Shown: positions 8,302 to 17,103 of the stretch, piece after piece
How the letters are laid out: each line of letters opens with the position of its first letter
Position numbering within the stretch: the first letter of the stretch is position 1
The notes under the pieces: model-generated
Databases searched by the model: none
What the model was told of the DNA's origin: nothing
Seen by the model: only the letters and a program-made list of their open reading frames with translations
From: Alphaproteobacteria bacterium
GTDB taxonomy: Bacteria; Pseudomonadota; Alphaproteobacteria; UBA6615
DNA length: 64,000 nt
NCBI GenBank assembly: GCA_021774445.1
Contig: JAJFJA010000015.1
Location: 248,001 to 312,000 of the forward strand
Direction: 5' to 3'
Translations under genes and position numbers: made by a program

Positions 8302-9324
8302 TCAAGTACTGATTTGCTCCTGCCAGGTCTGCTTTAGCCAGGTTGCGCACGCCACTGAGTTCTCGAAAATCGAGTATTTTGCGCCGCCGCCGTAGTCGGG
8401 GAAGGGGATGAATTCGGTCGAGATCGTGCTCAGCGGGCTGTCGTCGTGGCTGGCGTGATAGGCCATGAGCCGTCGCAATACCTCTTTCCAAGGCTCGAGT
8501 TTGGCGCCGTCCCAATCGCTGTGCCAGTGGCCGGGCTTGGGCTCGACAAAGGGATATTGTATGCCGCGTCCGATAGTGTCTTTCGGGTGTTGAGACGATG
8601 GCAACTCGTCCAAGCCGGGATGATGAGCCCAGATATTCCGCGGATTGTCCGGTACGGCGGCACGGGCGTGGCAATGCCCGACTAAGCCGCGTGCAATCCA
8701 TTCGTCACAAATATTGGCTGGTTTGAACGGGTCAAGCACGAGATCGCCGGTCCCGATGGACTCCTTGATACCGAGGACCTCTTGTTCGCGCGGATTGTCG
8801 ATCTTGAAGATCACATGGCTGTGGTCGAGGGTCATGTGAAAGGGCGCGCCGCGGGCGGCGACAAGGTCCGCCACCGGCGTCACCTGCCGGAAATCCTCGG
8901 ACCACATATTTACGTGGACTTCGAAGGTCGGCATGCAGCCGGTTTTTTCGCCGACCTCGTAGGCGCGCAAATACGCTTCCGCGACTTCCTGGTTGGTGAC
9001 AAGGTGGCCGTCGGCGTGGTCCATCATAATCTGGGTGTTGTGGACGCGGCTGCCGAGCGCGCCGCCGATGCGAAGATTCTCGGCCAGCAGATCCTCGTCC
9101 TGGCCGAGGACGTAGTACCAGCCACCCGCCAGTACGGGCAGATCGTACTTCTCGGCTAGTTTGGCGTAGGAATTGACCTGATCCGCCGGTGGCGTCTTAT
9201 CGAAAAAATCGTAGACGCCAGACTCCTTCGCCATGCGGAATTTTGTCTCCAGGTCATAATCCGGATCGGCATCGGTCTCCATGACACCCGATTCGTTGAC
9301 GCCGATGAGAAGTTCCTTCGCCAT
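8302..9324 (-). CDS. Sugar phosphate isomerase/epimerase-like TIM-barrel protein
   Basis: 340 aa xylose-isomerase-like (AP endonuclease 2 superfamily) barrel. Metal-ligand-type residues appear in 'TFEVHVNMW' and 'MTLDHSHVIF' in mid-protein, and 'GLVGHCHARA' follows. The start at 9324 is decided by a strong ribosome site, GGAGGACAAGC-ATG; an in-frame upstream extension to 9606 is not supported. The gene stands alone on its strand, about 1.3 kb from the rhamnose transport operon. It might serve sugar catabolism there, but it does not look like the known L-rhamnose isomerases to me. Confidence 0.7.
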   Translation of the reverse strand: MAKELLIGVNESGVMETDADPDYDLETKFRMAKESGVYDFFDKTPPADQVNSYAKLAEKYDLPVLAGGWYYVLGQDEDLLAENLRIGGALGSRVHNTQIMMDHADGHLVTNQEVAEAYLRAYEVGEKTGCMPTFEVHVNMWSEDFRQVTPVADLVAARGAPFHMTLDHSHVIFKIDNPREQEVLGIKESIGTGDLVLDPFKPANICDEWIARGLVGHCHARAAVPDNPRNIWAHHPGLDELPSSQHPKDTIGRGIQYPFVEPKPGHWHSDWDGAKLEPWKEVLRRLMAYHASHDDSPLSTISTEFIPFPDYGGGAKYSIFENSVACATWLKQTWQEQIST

Positions 9325-9471
9325 GCTTGTCCTCCCTGTTTGCCGCGCCGGTGGCCCCCGGTATCCCATCATCCGATATTTCTCCCACGTCCAGCAAATA
9401 CTTACCGCATTCGTTCGCGAATCTTGGCGGCGAGCGTGGCAGTGTTCGTGTGGACGTAGTAGAAGGCGGCG

Positions 9472-10485
9472 ATGACTGAACGTTTGATCGTCGTCGCGGC
9501 TGACCCGGGCCATATTGACACCATCACCGCCTTGGCCGAGCGCGCCGACGTGTTGGACTGGCAAGTCCACCCGTTGGCTAACGAAGCGCCGCGCCAGGCG
9601 GTTCATCTGCTGGTCGGCGTCGAGAAGCGGCAGGGGATACTCGACGATCTGCAGTCGATCCTGGGCGGCTCCGAGGGCTGGCGCATTACGATCCTGCCGG
9701 TTGAGGCAACGATTCCGCGCCGGGAAAAACAGGAAAAGAACGGCAAGGCGGCAACGGCCGGCAGCAAGCGCATCGCGGGGGAGAGCCGGGAAGAGCTCTA
9801 TGACAATGTTGTCCGCAACGCCCGACTGGATCGCAACTTCCTAGTTTTCGCCGTGCTTTCTACCGCCGTCGCCGCCATCGGTTTGATCGAGGACAGTGTC
9901 GCGGTAGTGATCGGTGCCATGGTGATCGCACCGCTGCTTGGGCCCAACTTGGCTTTTGCTCTCGGCGTGGCGCTCGGCGACCGAGCGCTGATGGGCCGGG
10001 CGATCGGCACCAATGCCGTGGGTGTGGCGCTTTCGGTAGGGGTCTGCGTCCTGATCGGCCTCATTTGGCCGTTCGAATTAAGCAGTGCGGAATTGCTGGC
10101 GCGCACTGATGTGGGCTTTGCCGGGATCGCGTTGGCGTTGGCGTCAGGGGCCGCGGCCGCGTTGTCGTTGACCACTGGGCTGTCCTCCGCGCTCGTCGGC
10201 GTGATGGTGGCGGTGGCGCTGCTGCCGCCGGCAGCGACGATTGGGCTGATGGCCGGGGCAGGGCAGTGGAACCTGGCGCTCGGTGCGGCACTGTTGCTCG
10301 CCGTGAATGTCGTCTGCGTGAATTTGTCGGCGCAGATCGCCTTCGTCCTGAGGGGGGTGACACCTCGGACCTGGTTGGAAAAGGCGGCGGCTCGGCGGGC
10401 TGTGCGGGTCAATCTGGGGGTTTGGCTGCTGCTGCTTATCGCGTTGGCCGTGTTGCTGCTGTTGCGAGCACAACGAATGGCTTAA
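9472..10485 (+). CDS. TIGR00341/DUF389 family membrane protein
   Basis: 337 aa. A soluble N-terminal domain (about residues 1-90) is followed by a basic linker and a DUF389 membrane domain. The domain starts at 'LDRNFLVFAVLSTAVAAIGL' near residue 117, and its hallmark 'VIGAMVIAPLLGP' lies near 142-154. About six membrane segments run to the C-terminus. The function of the family is not established. It is transcribed away from the TIM-barrel gene and precedes the rha operon by 166 bp. Confidence 0.85.
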   Translation: MTERLIVVAADPGHIDTITALAERADVLDWQVHPLANEAPRQAVHLLVGVEKRQGILDDLQSILGGSEGWRITILPVEATIPRREKQEKNGKAATAGSKRIAGESREELYDNVVRNARLDRNFLVFAVLSTAVAAIGLIEDSVAVVIGAMVIAPLLGPNLAFALGVALGDRALMGRAIGTNAVGVALSVGVCVLIGLIWPFELSSAELLARTDVGFAGIALALASGAAAALSLTTGLSSALVGVMVAVALLPPAATIGLMAGAGQWNLALGAALLLAVNVVCVNLSAQIAFVLRGVTPRTWLEKAAARRAVRVNLGVWLLLLIALAVLLLLRAQRMA

Positions 10486-10651
10486 CGCGGAAGGCTGAGG
10501 CTCGGTTCAGCCACGCTGAGGTCGGTCGAGACATGGAACGCCATTGACACTACAAGGAGCTTCCTGGAAAAATGGTAAGGCCAATTTTTTGGCCGCCGGC
10601 ACCGGCAAGGGACGCCGTGGCGCGAGATGCAAAAACGGGAGGAAATCTAAC

Positions 10652-11689
10652 ATGAACCTACGTGCTGTTTCAGGCTTGGCGATCGTCGCGGCCCTGGCGG
10701 GAACCCCCGCCCTGGCCCAAACCATCGTCGCCGAAAAAGGTGTCGAGGCCGACATGGTCTTGCTGCCGAAATTCCTAGGCATTCTGCCGTTCGATCAAGC
10801 AAACGCAGGTGCCCAAGAGGCTCATGCCGAGCTCGAAAACCCCGGCAAATACCTCTACACCGGCCCGACGCCGGAAAATTCAGTCGCCGGCCAGATCGAG
10901 ATCATCACCACGTCCACGTCTCAGGGCCAGGACGTTGTGATGCTGTCCAACAACGCCGGTGACCAAGTCGCCCCGTCCGCGCAGGCCGCGCAAGCCGCCG
11001 GCACCAAGGTCGTCACCTGGGACAGCCCAATCCCGTCTTCCGAAGGCGAAACCTTGTTCGTCGCCCAGGTCGACTTTAACGACATCGGCGCCGTCATGGC
11101 CGACATGGCCCTTTCCATCCTCGGTGGCGAGGGCGAGTTCGCGACCCTATCGGCCACCCCGGATGCGGCCAACCAGAACGCCTGGATCGCGGCGATGGAA
11201 GAGGCCTTGAAAGACGACAAGTACGCCGGGCTCAACCATATCGACATCGTCTACGGCGACGACCAGTCGGAGATCAGCTACAACCGCGCTCTGGCATTGG
11301 TCGACAAACATCCCAACTTGGGCCTGATCATGGCGCCGACCTCCGTCGGTATCGTGTCCGCCGCCAAGGCGCTGCAAGACGAGGGCCTGTGCGACCAGAT
11401 TAAGGTTTCGGGCCTTGGTGTCCCGGCTGAGATGGTGTCCTACACCCTCAACGGCTGCGCGCCGGAGTTCGCTCTGTGGGACTTTGTCGATCTCGGTTAC
11501 CTGACGTACTACACCAGCTATCTCATCGCCACCGAGCAGATGAAGGGCGAGGTCGGTGAGACCTTTGAAGCTGGCCGGATGGGAACCTACACCATCGAGA
11601 AGGACCCGACCCGCGACAACGGCTCCCGCGTCCTGATGGGCCCGTTCACTGTCTACACCAAGGACAATGTCGAAGCGGCTGCCCAATAA
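10652..11689 (+). CDS. rhaS: Rhamnose ABC transporter substrate-binding protein
   Basis: 345 aa periplasmic sugar-binding protein with a signal peptide (residues 1-23, ending ALA-Q). The strings '[18 protein letters not shown]', '[10 protein letters not shown]', '[17 protein letters not shown]' and '[19 protein letters not shown]'-like segments match the rhamnose-binding RhaS family as I know it. The start ATG at 10652 has GGGAGGAAA just upstream. First gene of rhaS-T-P-Q-regulator-mutarotase. The symbol follows Rhizobium usage, where RhaS is the binding protein, not the E. coli activator. Confidence 0.85.
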   Translation: MNLRAVSGLAIVAALAGTPALAQTIVAEKGVEADMVLLPKFLGILPFDQANAGAQEAHAELENPGKYLYTGPTPENSVAGQIEIITTSTSQGQDVVMLSNNAGDQVAPSAQAAQAAGTKVVTWDSPIPSSEGETLFVAQVDFNDIGAVMADMALSILGGEGEFATLSATPDAANQNAWIAAMEEALKDDKYAGLNHIDIVYGDDQSEISYNRALALVDKHPNLGLIMAPTSVGIVSAAKALQDEGLCDQIKVSGLGVPAEMVSYTLNGCAPEFALWDFVDLGYLTYYTSYLIATEQMKGEVGETFEAGRMGTYTIEKDPTRDNGSRVLMGPFTVYTKDNVEAAAQ

Positions 11690-11705
11690 GCTTCAGCCAA
11701 CCAGT

Positions 11706-11731
11706 ACCGGCCCGGGCTCGCCCGGGCCGGT
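11706..11731 (+). terminator. Intercistronic stem-loop after rhaS
   Basis: Perfect 11-bp GC-rich stem: arm ACCGGCCCGGG, loop CTCG, arm CCCGGGCCGGT. No T-run follows. Probable stabiliser/attenuator giving more binding protein than membrane components. Confidence 0.7.
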
Positions 11732-11770
11732 AATTCTCCCCGACGCCACGTGACAACCATCGGCAGGGGT

Positions 11771-13276
11771 ATGACCGCACCCGTCCTTGAGATGCGCGAG
11801 ATCTCCAAAGCGTTCGGCAACACCCGTGCCTTGGACGCGTTCTCCATCTCCCTCGAACCCGGTACCATCCATGCCCTCGTCGGCGAAAACGGCGCCGGCA
11901 AATCGACGTTGATCAAGGTGATGATGGGTATCCATCAGCCCGATGCCGGATCCATCGTCGTCGACGGCCGAGAGGTTACCTTTCGGACGACTCAAGAGGC
12001 GCAGGCCGCGGCCCTGGCGGCGATCTACCAAGAACCGATGGTCTTCCCGGATCTCGACGTGGCCGAGAACATCTTCATCAACCACCATGCCCGGCCCGCC
12101 TTTGTCCGCTGGCGAGCGCTCTATGACGAGGCTAGCGCCGTCATCAAACGCCTTGGCGTGTCCGTCGACCCACGGCGTCCGGCTGGCAGCCTCACTCTCG
12201 CGGAACAACAGACCGTCGAAATCGCCCGCGCCATCTCCTTGGACGCGCGTGTCTTGATTATGGACGAACCCAGTGCCTCCTTGTCCGATCACGAGGTCCG
12301 CCGCCTCTTCGGTATCGCCCGCGCCCTGCGTGCCGCGGGCGTCGCGGTGCTCTATATCAGCCACCGTCTCGAAGAGGTTTTTGAGATCGCCGACACGGTA
12401 ACCGTGATGCGCGACGGCAAACATGTCTCGACCCGCCCCATCGCCGACATCACCGAAGAACGTGTCGTCGCCGAAATGGTCGGGCGCGACATGCAAGGCA
12501 GATTCAAACGCATGCCTTCCGCCCAAACCGGCGACGTCTTGTTGCGGGTCGAGGGATTGAGCCGCGCCGGCGCGTTTCACGATGTCTCTTTCACGGTCCG
12601 CAAGGGCGAGATCTTATGCTTCTCTGGGCTTGTTGGCGCCGGCCGCACCGACGTCGCCTTGGCCCTGTTTGGCATCGCGCCGCCGGACCACGGCCGCATC
12701 GAGATCGCCGGCCAGCCAGTGACTATTTCCAGTCCCGCGGTAGCCCAACGTCACGGCATCGCGTACGTCTCAGAGGACCGCCGCAAACTTGGCATCGCCA
12801 TGGCCGAGACCGTCACCGCAAACATCACCTTGCCGATGCTCGATAGCTATTGCGGTCCTCTCGGTCTCGTCGACAAACGCGCCGAGAGCGCCGACGCCGA
12901 CACCTTCCGCGAGCGGCTCGATATCAGGGCCGCCGATCTCAATATGCCCGTAGGCACCCTTTCCGGCGGCAATCAGCAAAAGGTCATGCTCGCCAAGTGG
13001 CTCAACACCAAGCCGCGGCTGCTCCTCGTCGACGAACCGACCCGCGGCATCGACATCGGCGCCAAGGCCGAAGTTCACCGCATCATTCGCGACCTGGCCG
13101 CCCAGGGCGTCGCCATCGTCATTATTTCCTCCGATTTGCCGGAGGTCCTGTCCCTTGCAGACCGCGTCATCGTTATGCGCGAGGGCCGTTTTGTCGGCGA
13201 ATTCCAAGGCGAAAGCGCCACGGACGAGAGCGTCATGCACTTGGCCGTCGGCGCCGCCGGCCGGGGAGCCGCCTGA
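11771..13276 (+). CDS. rhaT: Rhamnose ABC transporter ATP-binding protein (two ABC domains)
   Basis: 501 aa cytoplasmic ATPase of the sugar (RbsA/XylG) type with two nucleotide-binding domains. Domain 1 has the Walker A GENGAGKST near residue 37 and the Walker B 'LIMDEPSASLSD'. Domain 2 has a degenerate 'GLVGAGRTDV' P-loop and an intact 'LSGGNQQKV' signature with 'LLLVDEPTRGIDIG'. The start at 11771 is preferred over an in-frame GTG at 11750, because the conserved N-terminus begins there. It is followed 1 bp later by the permease gene. Confidence 0.88.
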   Translation: MTAPVLEMREISKAFGNTRALDAFSISLEPGTIHALVGENGAGKSTLIKVMMGIHQPDAGSIVVDGREVTFRTTQEAQAAALAAIYQEPMVFPDLDVAENIFINHHARPAFVRWRALYDEASAVIKRLGVSVDPRRPAGSLTLAEQQTVEIARAISLDARVLIMDEPSASLSDHEVRRLFGIARALRAAGVAVLYISHRLEEVFEIADTVTVMRDGKHVSTRPIADITEERVVAEMVGRDMQGRFKRMPSAQTGDVLLRVEGLSRAGAFHDVSFTVRKGEILCFSGLVGAGRTDVALALFGIAPPDHGRIEIAGQPVTISSPAVAQRHGIAYVSEDRRKLGIAMAETVTANITLPMLDSYCGPLGLVDKRAESADADTFRERLDIRAADLNMPVGTLSGGNQQKVMLAKWLNTKPRLLLVDEPTRGIDIGAKAEVHRIIRDLAAQGVAIVIISSDLPEVLSLADRVIVMREGRFVGEFQGESATDESVMHLAVGAAGRGAA

Positions 13277-13277
13277 T

Positions 13278-14360
13278 ATGCGCAACACCTTCATGTCTCG
13301 CATCAGCCCCACCAGCATGCGCATCCTGGCGCTGCTGTTCGTCCTTATTCTGACCATCCTTTTCTTCTCGACCCAGATCGAGAATTACCTCAATGCCCGC
13401 TTGTTCAATCGCATTTCGACTTCGGTCGCGATCATTTTGCTGATCGCCGTTGGTCAGTCGGTGGTCGTCCTGACCCGCAACATCGACCTTTCCGTCGGCT
13501 CCGTCGTCGGCTTCGTCGCCTATTTTGTCGGCGGCGTTGTCGGCGCTTTCCCGGAAATCCCGGCCATTCTGGTGCCGGTGTTGGCAATCGCCCTCGGTGC
13601 CTGTTTCGGCGCGTTCAACGGTTTCCTTGTCAGCCGTTTTAACCTGCCGTCGATTATTGTCACCTTGGCCACCCTCGCCATCTTCCGCTCCATACTGGTG
13701 GAATTCACCGACGGCAGTTCCATAACCACCGCGTCCCTCCCCGACTGGTTGACCGAGTTCGCCCGTCTCAATGCCTTCGTCGTCGGCAATTTCCGGGTCC
13801 GCTGGATGGTCGTGATCTCCATCGTGGTCGCCCTGGTTGTCCACGTTTTCCTCACCCGGTTCCGCGCCGGCCGCCAGTTCTATGCCGTCGGCTCTAATCC
13901 CGAGGCCGCCAGGGTCGCCGGCATCAATGTCGGCCGCACGGTCATGCAAGCGTTCGTCATCAGCGGCGCCCTCGCCGGCCTCGCCGGCTTCATGTTCCTG
14001 GCCCGCTTCGGCAACATCACCATCGTCGCCGGCCTCGGGTTGGAGCTCAAATCCGTCGGCGCCGTCGTCGTCGGCGGCGTCAACATCTTCGGCGGGTCGG
14101 GCAGCGTCATCGGTGTGCTTATTGGCGCCAGCCTGATCGACTTGCTCGAAACCTCGCTGGTGCGCTGGGCCTTGGTCTCCGAGTTTTGGCGCGACGCGGT
14201 GCTCGGCATGCTGATCCTGCTCGCCGTGGTCACCGACACCTTCATGTCCCGCCGGCTTCTCGCCAGACCTACGGCAAAGGCCGCGGCGGCCAAAACAGCG
14301 GCCGATAACACCGCTGCACCCATCGCCGCCCCGGGCGCGCGCCAGGCGGAGGGATCATGA
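13278..14360 (+). CDS. rhaP: Rhamnose ABC transporter permease
   Basis: 360 aa inner-membrane permease of the RbsC family, about nine to ten hydrophobic segments. Family marks are 'VVLTRNIDLSVGSVVGF' near residue 65 and 'GSGSVIGVLIGASLIDLLE' near 275-293. The C-terminal 30 residues form an alanine-rich hydrophilic tail. The start ATG lies immediately after the rhaT stop, and its own end overlaps rhaQ by 4 bp (ATGA). Confidence 0.87.
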   Translation: MRNTFMSRISPTSMRILALLFVLILTILFFSTQIENYLNARLFNRISTSVAIILLIAVGQSVVVLTRNIDLSVGSVVGFVAYFVGGVVGAFPEIPAILVPVLAIALGACFGAFNGFLVSRFNLPSIIVTLATLAIFRSILVEFTDGSSITTASLPDWLTEFARLNAFVVGNFRVRWMVVISIVVALVVHVFLTRFRAGRQFYAVGSNPEAARVAGINVGRTVMQAFVISGALAGLAGFMFLARFGNITIVAGLGLELKSVGAVVVGGVNIFGGSGSVIGVLIGASLIDLLETSLVRWALVSEFWRDAVLGMLILLAVVTDTFMSRRLLARPTAKAAAAKTAADNTAAPIAAPGARQAEGS

Positions 14361-15340
14361 AGGGCAGTACGTTCATCGACCGCCTCGCTACCTGGGAAGG
14401 CTTCCTGTTCCTTGTCCTCGTCCTGCTGATCCTGTTGAACGCCCTCAGTACGCCGTTCTTCCTGACCGTGTCGAACCAGATCAACCTGTTTCAACTGTCG
14501 ATCGAAAAAGTCATCGTCGCGTTGATCATGACCCTGGTCATCATCAACGGCGAGATCGACCTGTCAGTCGCCTCGATCATGGGTTTGGCGGCCACCACGT
14601 TCGGCTGGGTGTTTCAGGCCGGCATTTCGGCCGAGTGGGCCATTGTCATTGCGCTGACCATCGGCATCATCTGCGGCGCCTTCAATGCCTTCTGGATCGC
14701 CTGGGCCGGGATCCCGTCCCTCGTCGTCACCCTGGCCATGCTGATCGCCTACCGTGGTTTCGCGCGGGTCCTCGTTGAGGATCGCGGCATCACCGATTTT
14801 CCCGAGTGGTTCGACAGCCTCGGACAAGCCCCGATCCTCGGCCCGTTCCCCCTGTCCATGCTGATCTTCTTCACCCTCCTCGTGGTTCTCTTCGTCGTCC
14901 TCCAGCGCTCCGCCTTTGGCCGCAAGCTCTACTTCATCGGCTCGAATCGTGACGTCGCCGAGTACTCGGGCGTCAACGTACGGCGCATCAAGGCGACAAT
15001 CTTCATCGCCTCCGGCCTGATCTCGGCATTGGCCGGTATCCTCTTCGCCGCCCGTGTCGGCTCGGTTAGGGGCGACATCGGCGTGGGGTTTGAGCTCGAC
15101 ATCATCACCATTGTCTTGCTCGGCGGTGTCAGCATCTTCGGCGGCACCGGCACCATTACCGGCACCGTACTGGCGATCTTGATCGTCCTGAACCTGCGCA
15201 ACGGCATGGCGCTGGCCAACATCACCGGTCATCTCCAGACCGGCGCCCTCGGCATTCTGTTGATTCTCTCGGTCATGGTGCCGACGATCCGCGACGCCGG
15301 CCAGCGCCTGTGGCGGACCGTCCGAGGAGAAACCGGTTGA
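14357..15340 (+). CDS. rhaQ: Rhamnose ABC transporter permease, second subunit
   Basis: 327 aa RbsC-family permease; 'VIINGEIDLSVASIMGLAAT' near residue 57 and 'LLGGVSIFGGTGTITGTVLA' near 255 are the recognisable family segments. It overlaps rhaP at its start and the regulator gene at its end, so translation of the whole operon is coupled. With rhaP it would form the heterodimeric channel. Confidence 0.87.
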   Translation: MKGSTFIDRLATWEGFLFLVLVLLILLNALSTPFFLTVSNQINLFQLSIEKVIVALIMTLVIINGEIDLSVASIMGLAATTFGWVFQAGISAEWAIVIALTIGIICGAFNAFWIAWAGIPSLVVTLAMLIAYRGFARVLVEDRGITDFPEWFDSLGQAPILGPFPLSMLIFFTLLVVLFVVLQRSAFGRKLYFIGSNRDVAEYSGVNVRRIKATIFIASGLISALAGILFAARVGSVRGDIGVGFELDIITIVLLGGVSIFGGTGTITGTVLAILIVLNLRNGMALANITGHLQTGALGILLILSVMVPTIRDAGQRLWRTVRGETG

Positions 15341-16059
15341 CGGGCTCAGCCATCATCGCGCCGCTCACCACGCCCATCGGTCGCAAGGCCATTGCCGAGC
15401 TTGTCGTGCAACGCATTCTCGATCTCGTCAGGCGCGGCCATCTCACCGCCGGTGAACGCCTGCCGCCCGAGCGCGAACTCGCGGTTCAACTCAACGTCAG
15501 CCGACCCACGGTGCGCGAGGCCTTGCGTGCGCTTTCCATCCTCGGCGTGTTGGAGATCCGCCACGGTGGCGGCGTCTATGTCACCTCCCTGGACGAGGAC
15601 GACCTGCTCAACCCCCTCGATTTCTACGTCTCCCTCAACGCCGATAACTTGGCCGAATTACTCGATGCCAGGATCAGCTACGAGCCGATGATCGCTGGCT
15701 TGGCCGTGCACCATCTCGGCGATGCCGCCCTCGATCGTTTGCAATTCTTGGTCGATGAGCAGCGCATGCACCCCGAAGATGCCGAGCTGTTCCACGACAC
15801 CGACGCCGAGTTTCACAAAACCATTGCCGAGGCATCGGACAACACTTTCCTCGCCCGCATCGCCAAGCTCCTGCAGGCCCTGGGCGAAACCGGCCGCCGC
15901 GAGTTTCTGCAGCGTACCGAGATTCGTATGCGCTCCGTCGAGGATCACGGCGTCATCGTTACCGCTCTGCGCGCCCGCGATGTCGCGGCGACCCAGCACG
16001 CCATGCGCCAACACATGGTCAATGTTCGCAGCGCGTTGCGGGAGGTTAAAGGCGTCTAG
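15337..16059 (+). CDS. FadR-type GntR regulator inside the rha operon
   Basis: 240 aa. N-terminal winged helix with 'LPPERELAVQLNVSRPTVRE' (about residues 36-55) and a C-terminal all-helical FCD domain with metal-ligand histidines ('FHDTDAEFHKTI', 'EDHGVIVTAL', 'MRQHM'). I chose the TTG at 15337: it overlaps the rhaQ stop by 3 bp and has GAGGAG 7 to 8 bp upstream; an in-frame GTG at 15310 is the alternative. Rhizobial rha clusters use a DeoR-type RhaR, so this is a different regulator family in the same role (inference). Confidence 0.85.
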   Translation: MTGSAIIAPLTTPIGRKAIAELVVQRILDLVRRGHLTAGERLPPERELAVQLNVSRPTVREALRALSILGVLEIRHGGGVYVTSLDEDDLLNPLDFYVSLNADNLAELLDARISYEPMIAGLAVHHLGDAALDRLQFLVDEQRMHPEDAELFHDTDAEFHKTIAEASDNTFLARIAKLLQALGETGRREFLQRTEIRMRSVEDHGVIVTALRARDVAATQHAMRQHMVNVRSALREVKGV

Positions 16060-16113
16060 CGATCGCCAAGCCAAACTCGAAGCCGGTAAGATCGTAACGA
16101 GCAGGGATCGAAG

Positions 16114-16443
16114 ATGGGGAACGGAAGAGTGAAGAATTTCGCTTGGGTGTTGGAAGTGCGACCGGGGTATGAGGACGAATACAAAAAGCGCCATGATGAA
16201 ATCTGGCCAGAGATGGAGGAGGCCCTGCGCACCGCCGGCATCCGCAATTACAATATTTTTCGCCATGGGCTGACTTTGTTCGGCTATTTCGAAACGGACG
16301 ATCTTGCGGCGGCGCAGGCGTATCTGGCGCAGAATGAGGTAAACCAACGTTGGGCGGCGTTTATGGCCCCGATAATGAAAGTTGAGGTCGATCCATCGAC
16401 GCAGTTTCCCTATCTGCTGCCATTGCAATGGCGCATGGACTAG
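16114..16443 (+). CDS. rhaM: L-rhamnose mutarotase
   Basis: 109 aa, the usual size for RhaM/RhaU, which interconverts alpha and beta L-rhamnose in the cytoplasm. Characteristic sequences are 'VRPGYEDEYKKRHDEIWPEM', a conserved histidine in that segment, 'NYNIFRHGLTLFGYFE' and a tryptophan-rich end. Last gene of the rha operon, 54 bp after the regulator. Rhamnose isomerase, kinase and aldolase genes are not in the window. Confidence 0.88.
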   Translation: MGNGRVKNFAWVLEVRPGYEDEYKKRHDEIWPEMEEALRTAGIRNYNIFRHGLTLFGYFETDDLAAAQAYLAQNEVNQRWAAFMAPIMKVEVDPSTQFPYLLPLQWRMD

Positions 16444-16446
16444 GGG

Positions 16447-16965
16447 TTGGGTTTGACCCGGGAGGGAAAGATCGAACTGCCATCCGACCCATTTTGGGAT
16501 TTTTCCGTGGCGATTTACGACCGGCCGGGTGTGGCGGCAGCCTGCTTGCGACTGCAGGATCGCCATGGGGCCGACGTGAACCTGCTGCTGTTCACGGTGT
16601 TTGCGGGCTGCCGGGGCATGGTGCTCGATAGTGCGTCAGTGCGGTCGGCGCGAGACGCTGTCGGTCGGTGGCAGGCCGAGGTCGTGGTGCCGCTGCGGGC
16701 GCTGCGGCGGTCCCTAAAGCGCGATCATCGCGGGGCACCGTCCGCCCATGTCAATTTGCTGCGGCAGCAGTTGGCAGCGAGTGAACTGGCAGCCGAACAT
16801 GTAGAACAGCTCATGCTCTCGGCGCTGTTAGAGGGCGATGGATCGGGGGCAAGTGAGCACGCAACGCAGAATGTGGAGATCTATCTCGACCTGCTCGGCG
16901 TGCGGCCGGACGCTGCGGATCGGGAAGCGCTGGCGTTGATCGTCGAGGCGGGATTAGGGGCTTGA
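16447..16965 (+). CDS. TIGR02444 family protein of unknown function
   Basis: 172 aa. 'DPFWDFSVAIYDRPGVAAAC' at residues 14-33, 'LLLFTVFAGCRG' and 'PLRALRRSLK' are the family's usual features; members are common in Proteobacteria with no assigned role. Helical and without signal peptide. The start is a TTG 3 bp after rhaM, with another in-frame TTG two codons on; the choice is uncertain. Confidence 0.75.
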   Translation: MGLTREGKIELPSDPFWDFSVAIYDRPGVAAACLRLQDRHGADVNLLLFTVFAGCRGMVLDSASVRSARDAVGRWQAEVVVPLRALRRSLKRDHRGAPSAHVNLLRQQLAASELAAEHVEQLMLSALLEGDGSGASEHATQNVEIYLDLLGVRPDAADREALALIVEAGLGA

Positions 16966-17001
16966 CGCTGCCGTTTGAGCGTTTAATGACGAGGCCTTGG
17001 G

Positions 17002-17088
17002 GGCACCGACGTGGCGGGCGACGAGACTGGACGGTTCCAGGTTGCCAACCCGCAAGGCAATATCGAAGCCGTCTTCAATGAGATAGGC
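17002..17088 (-). pseudogene. Relic of a LysR-family regulator (effector domain fragment)
   Basis: Read on the minus strand, this gap encodes YLIEDGFDIALRVGNL followed by EPSSLVARHVG. That is the conserved 'D-L-x-E-E-G-F-D-x-A-I-R-x-G-x-L-x-D-S-S-L-x-A-R' segment of LysR effector domains. Nothing recognisable as LysR flanks it: the alpha-E gene ends just upstream in the same frame with TAG, and the remaining frame ends within 35 codons. A decayed gene piece, not a functional CDS. Confidence 0.7.
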
Positions 17089-17103
17089 AGGGCCGGCGGG
17101 CGC

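Noticed and set aside
10544..10590. TTGACA at 10544 as the -35 box of the rhaS promoter
   Set aside because: No convincing -10 element lies at a normal spacing, so I did not list a promoter.
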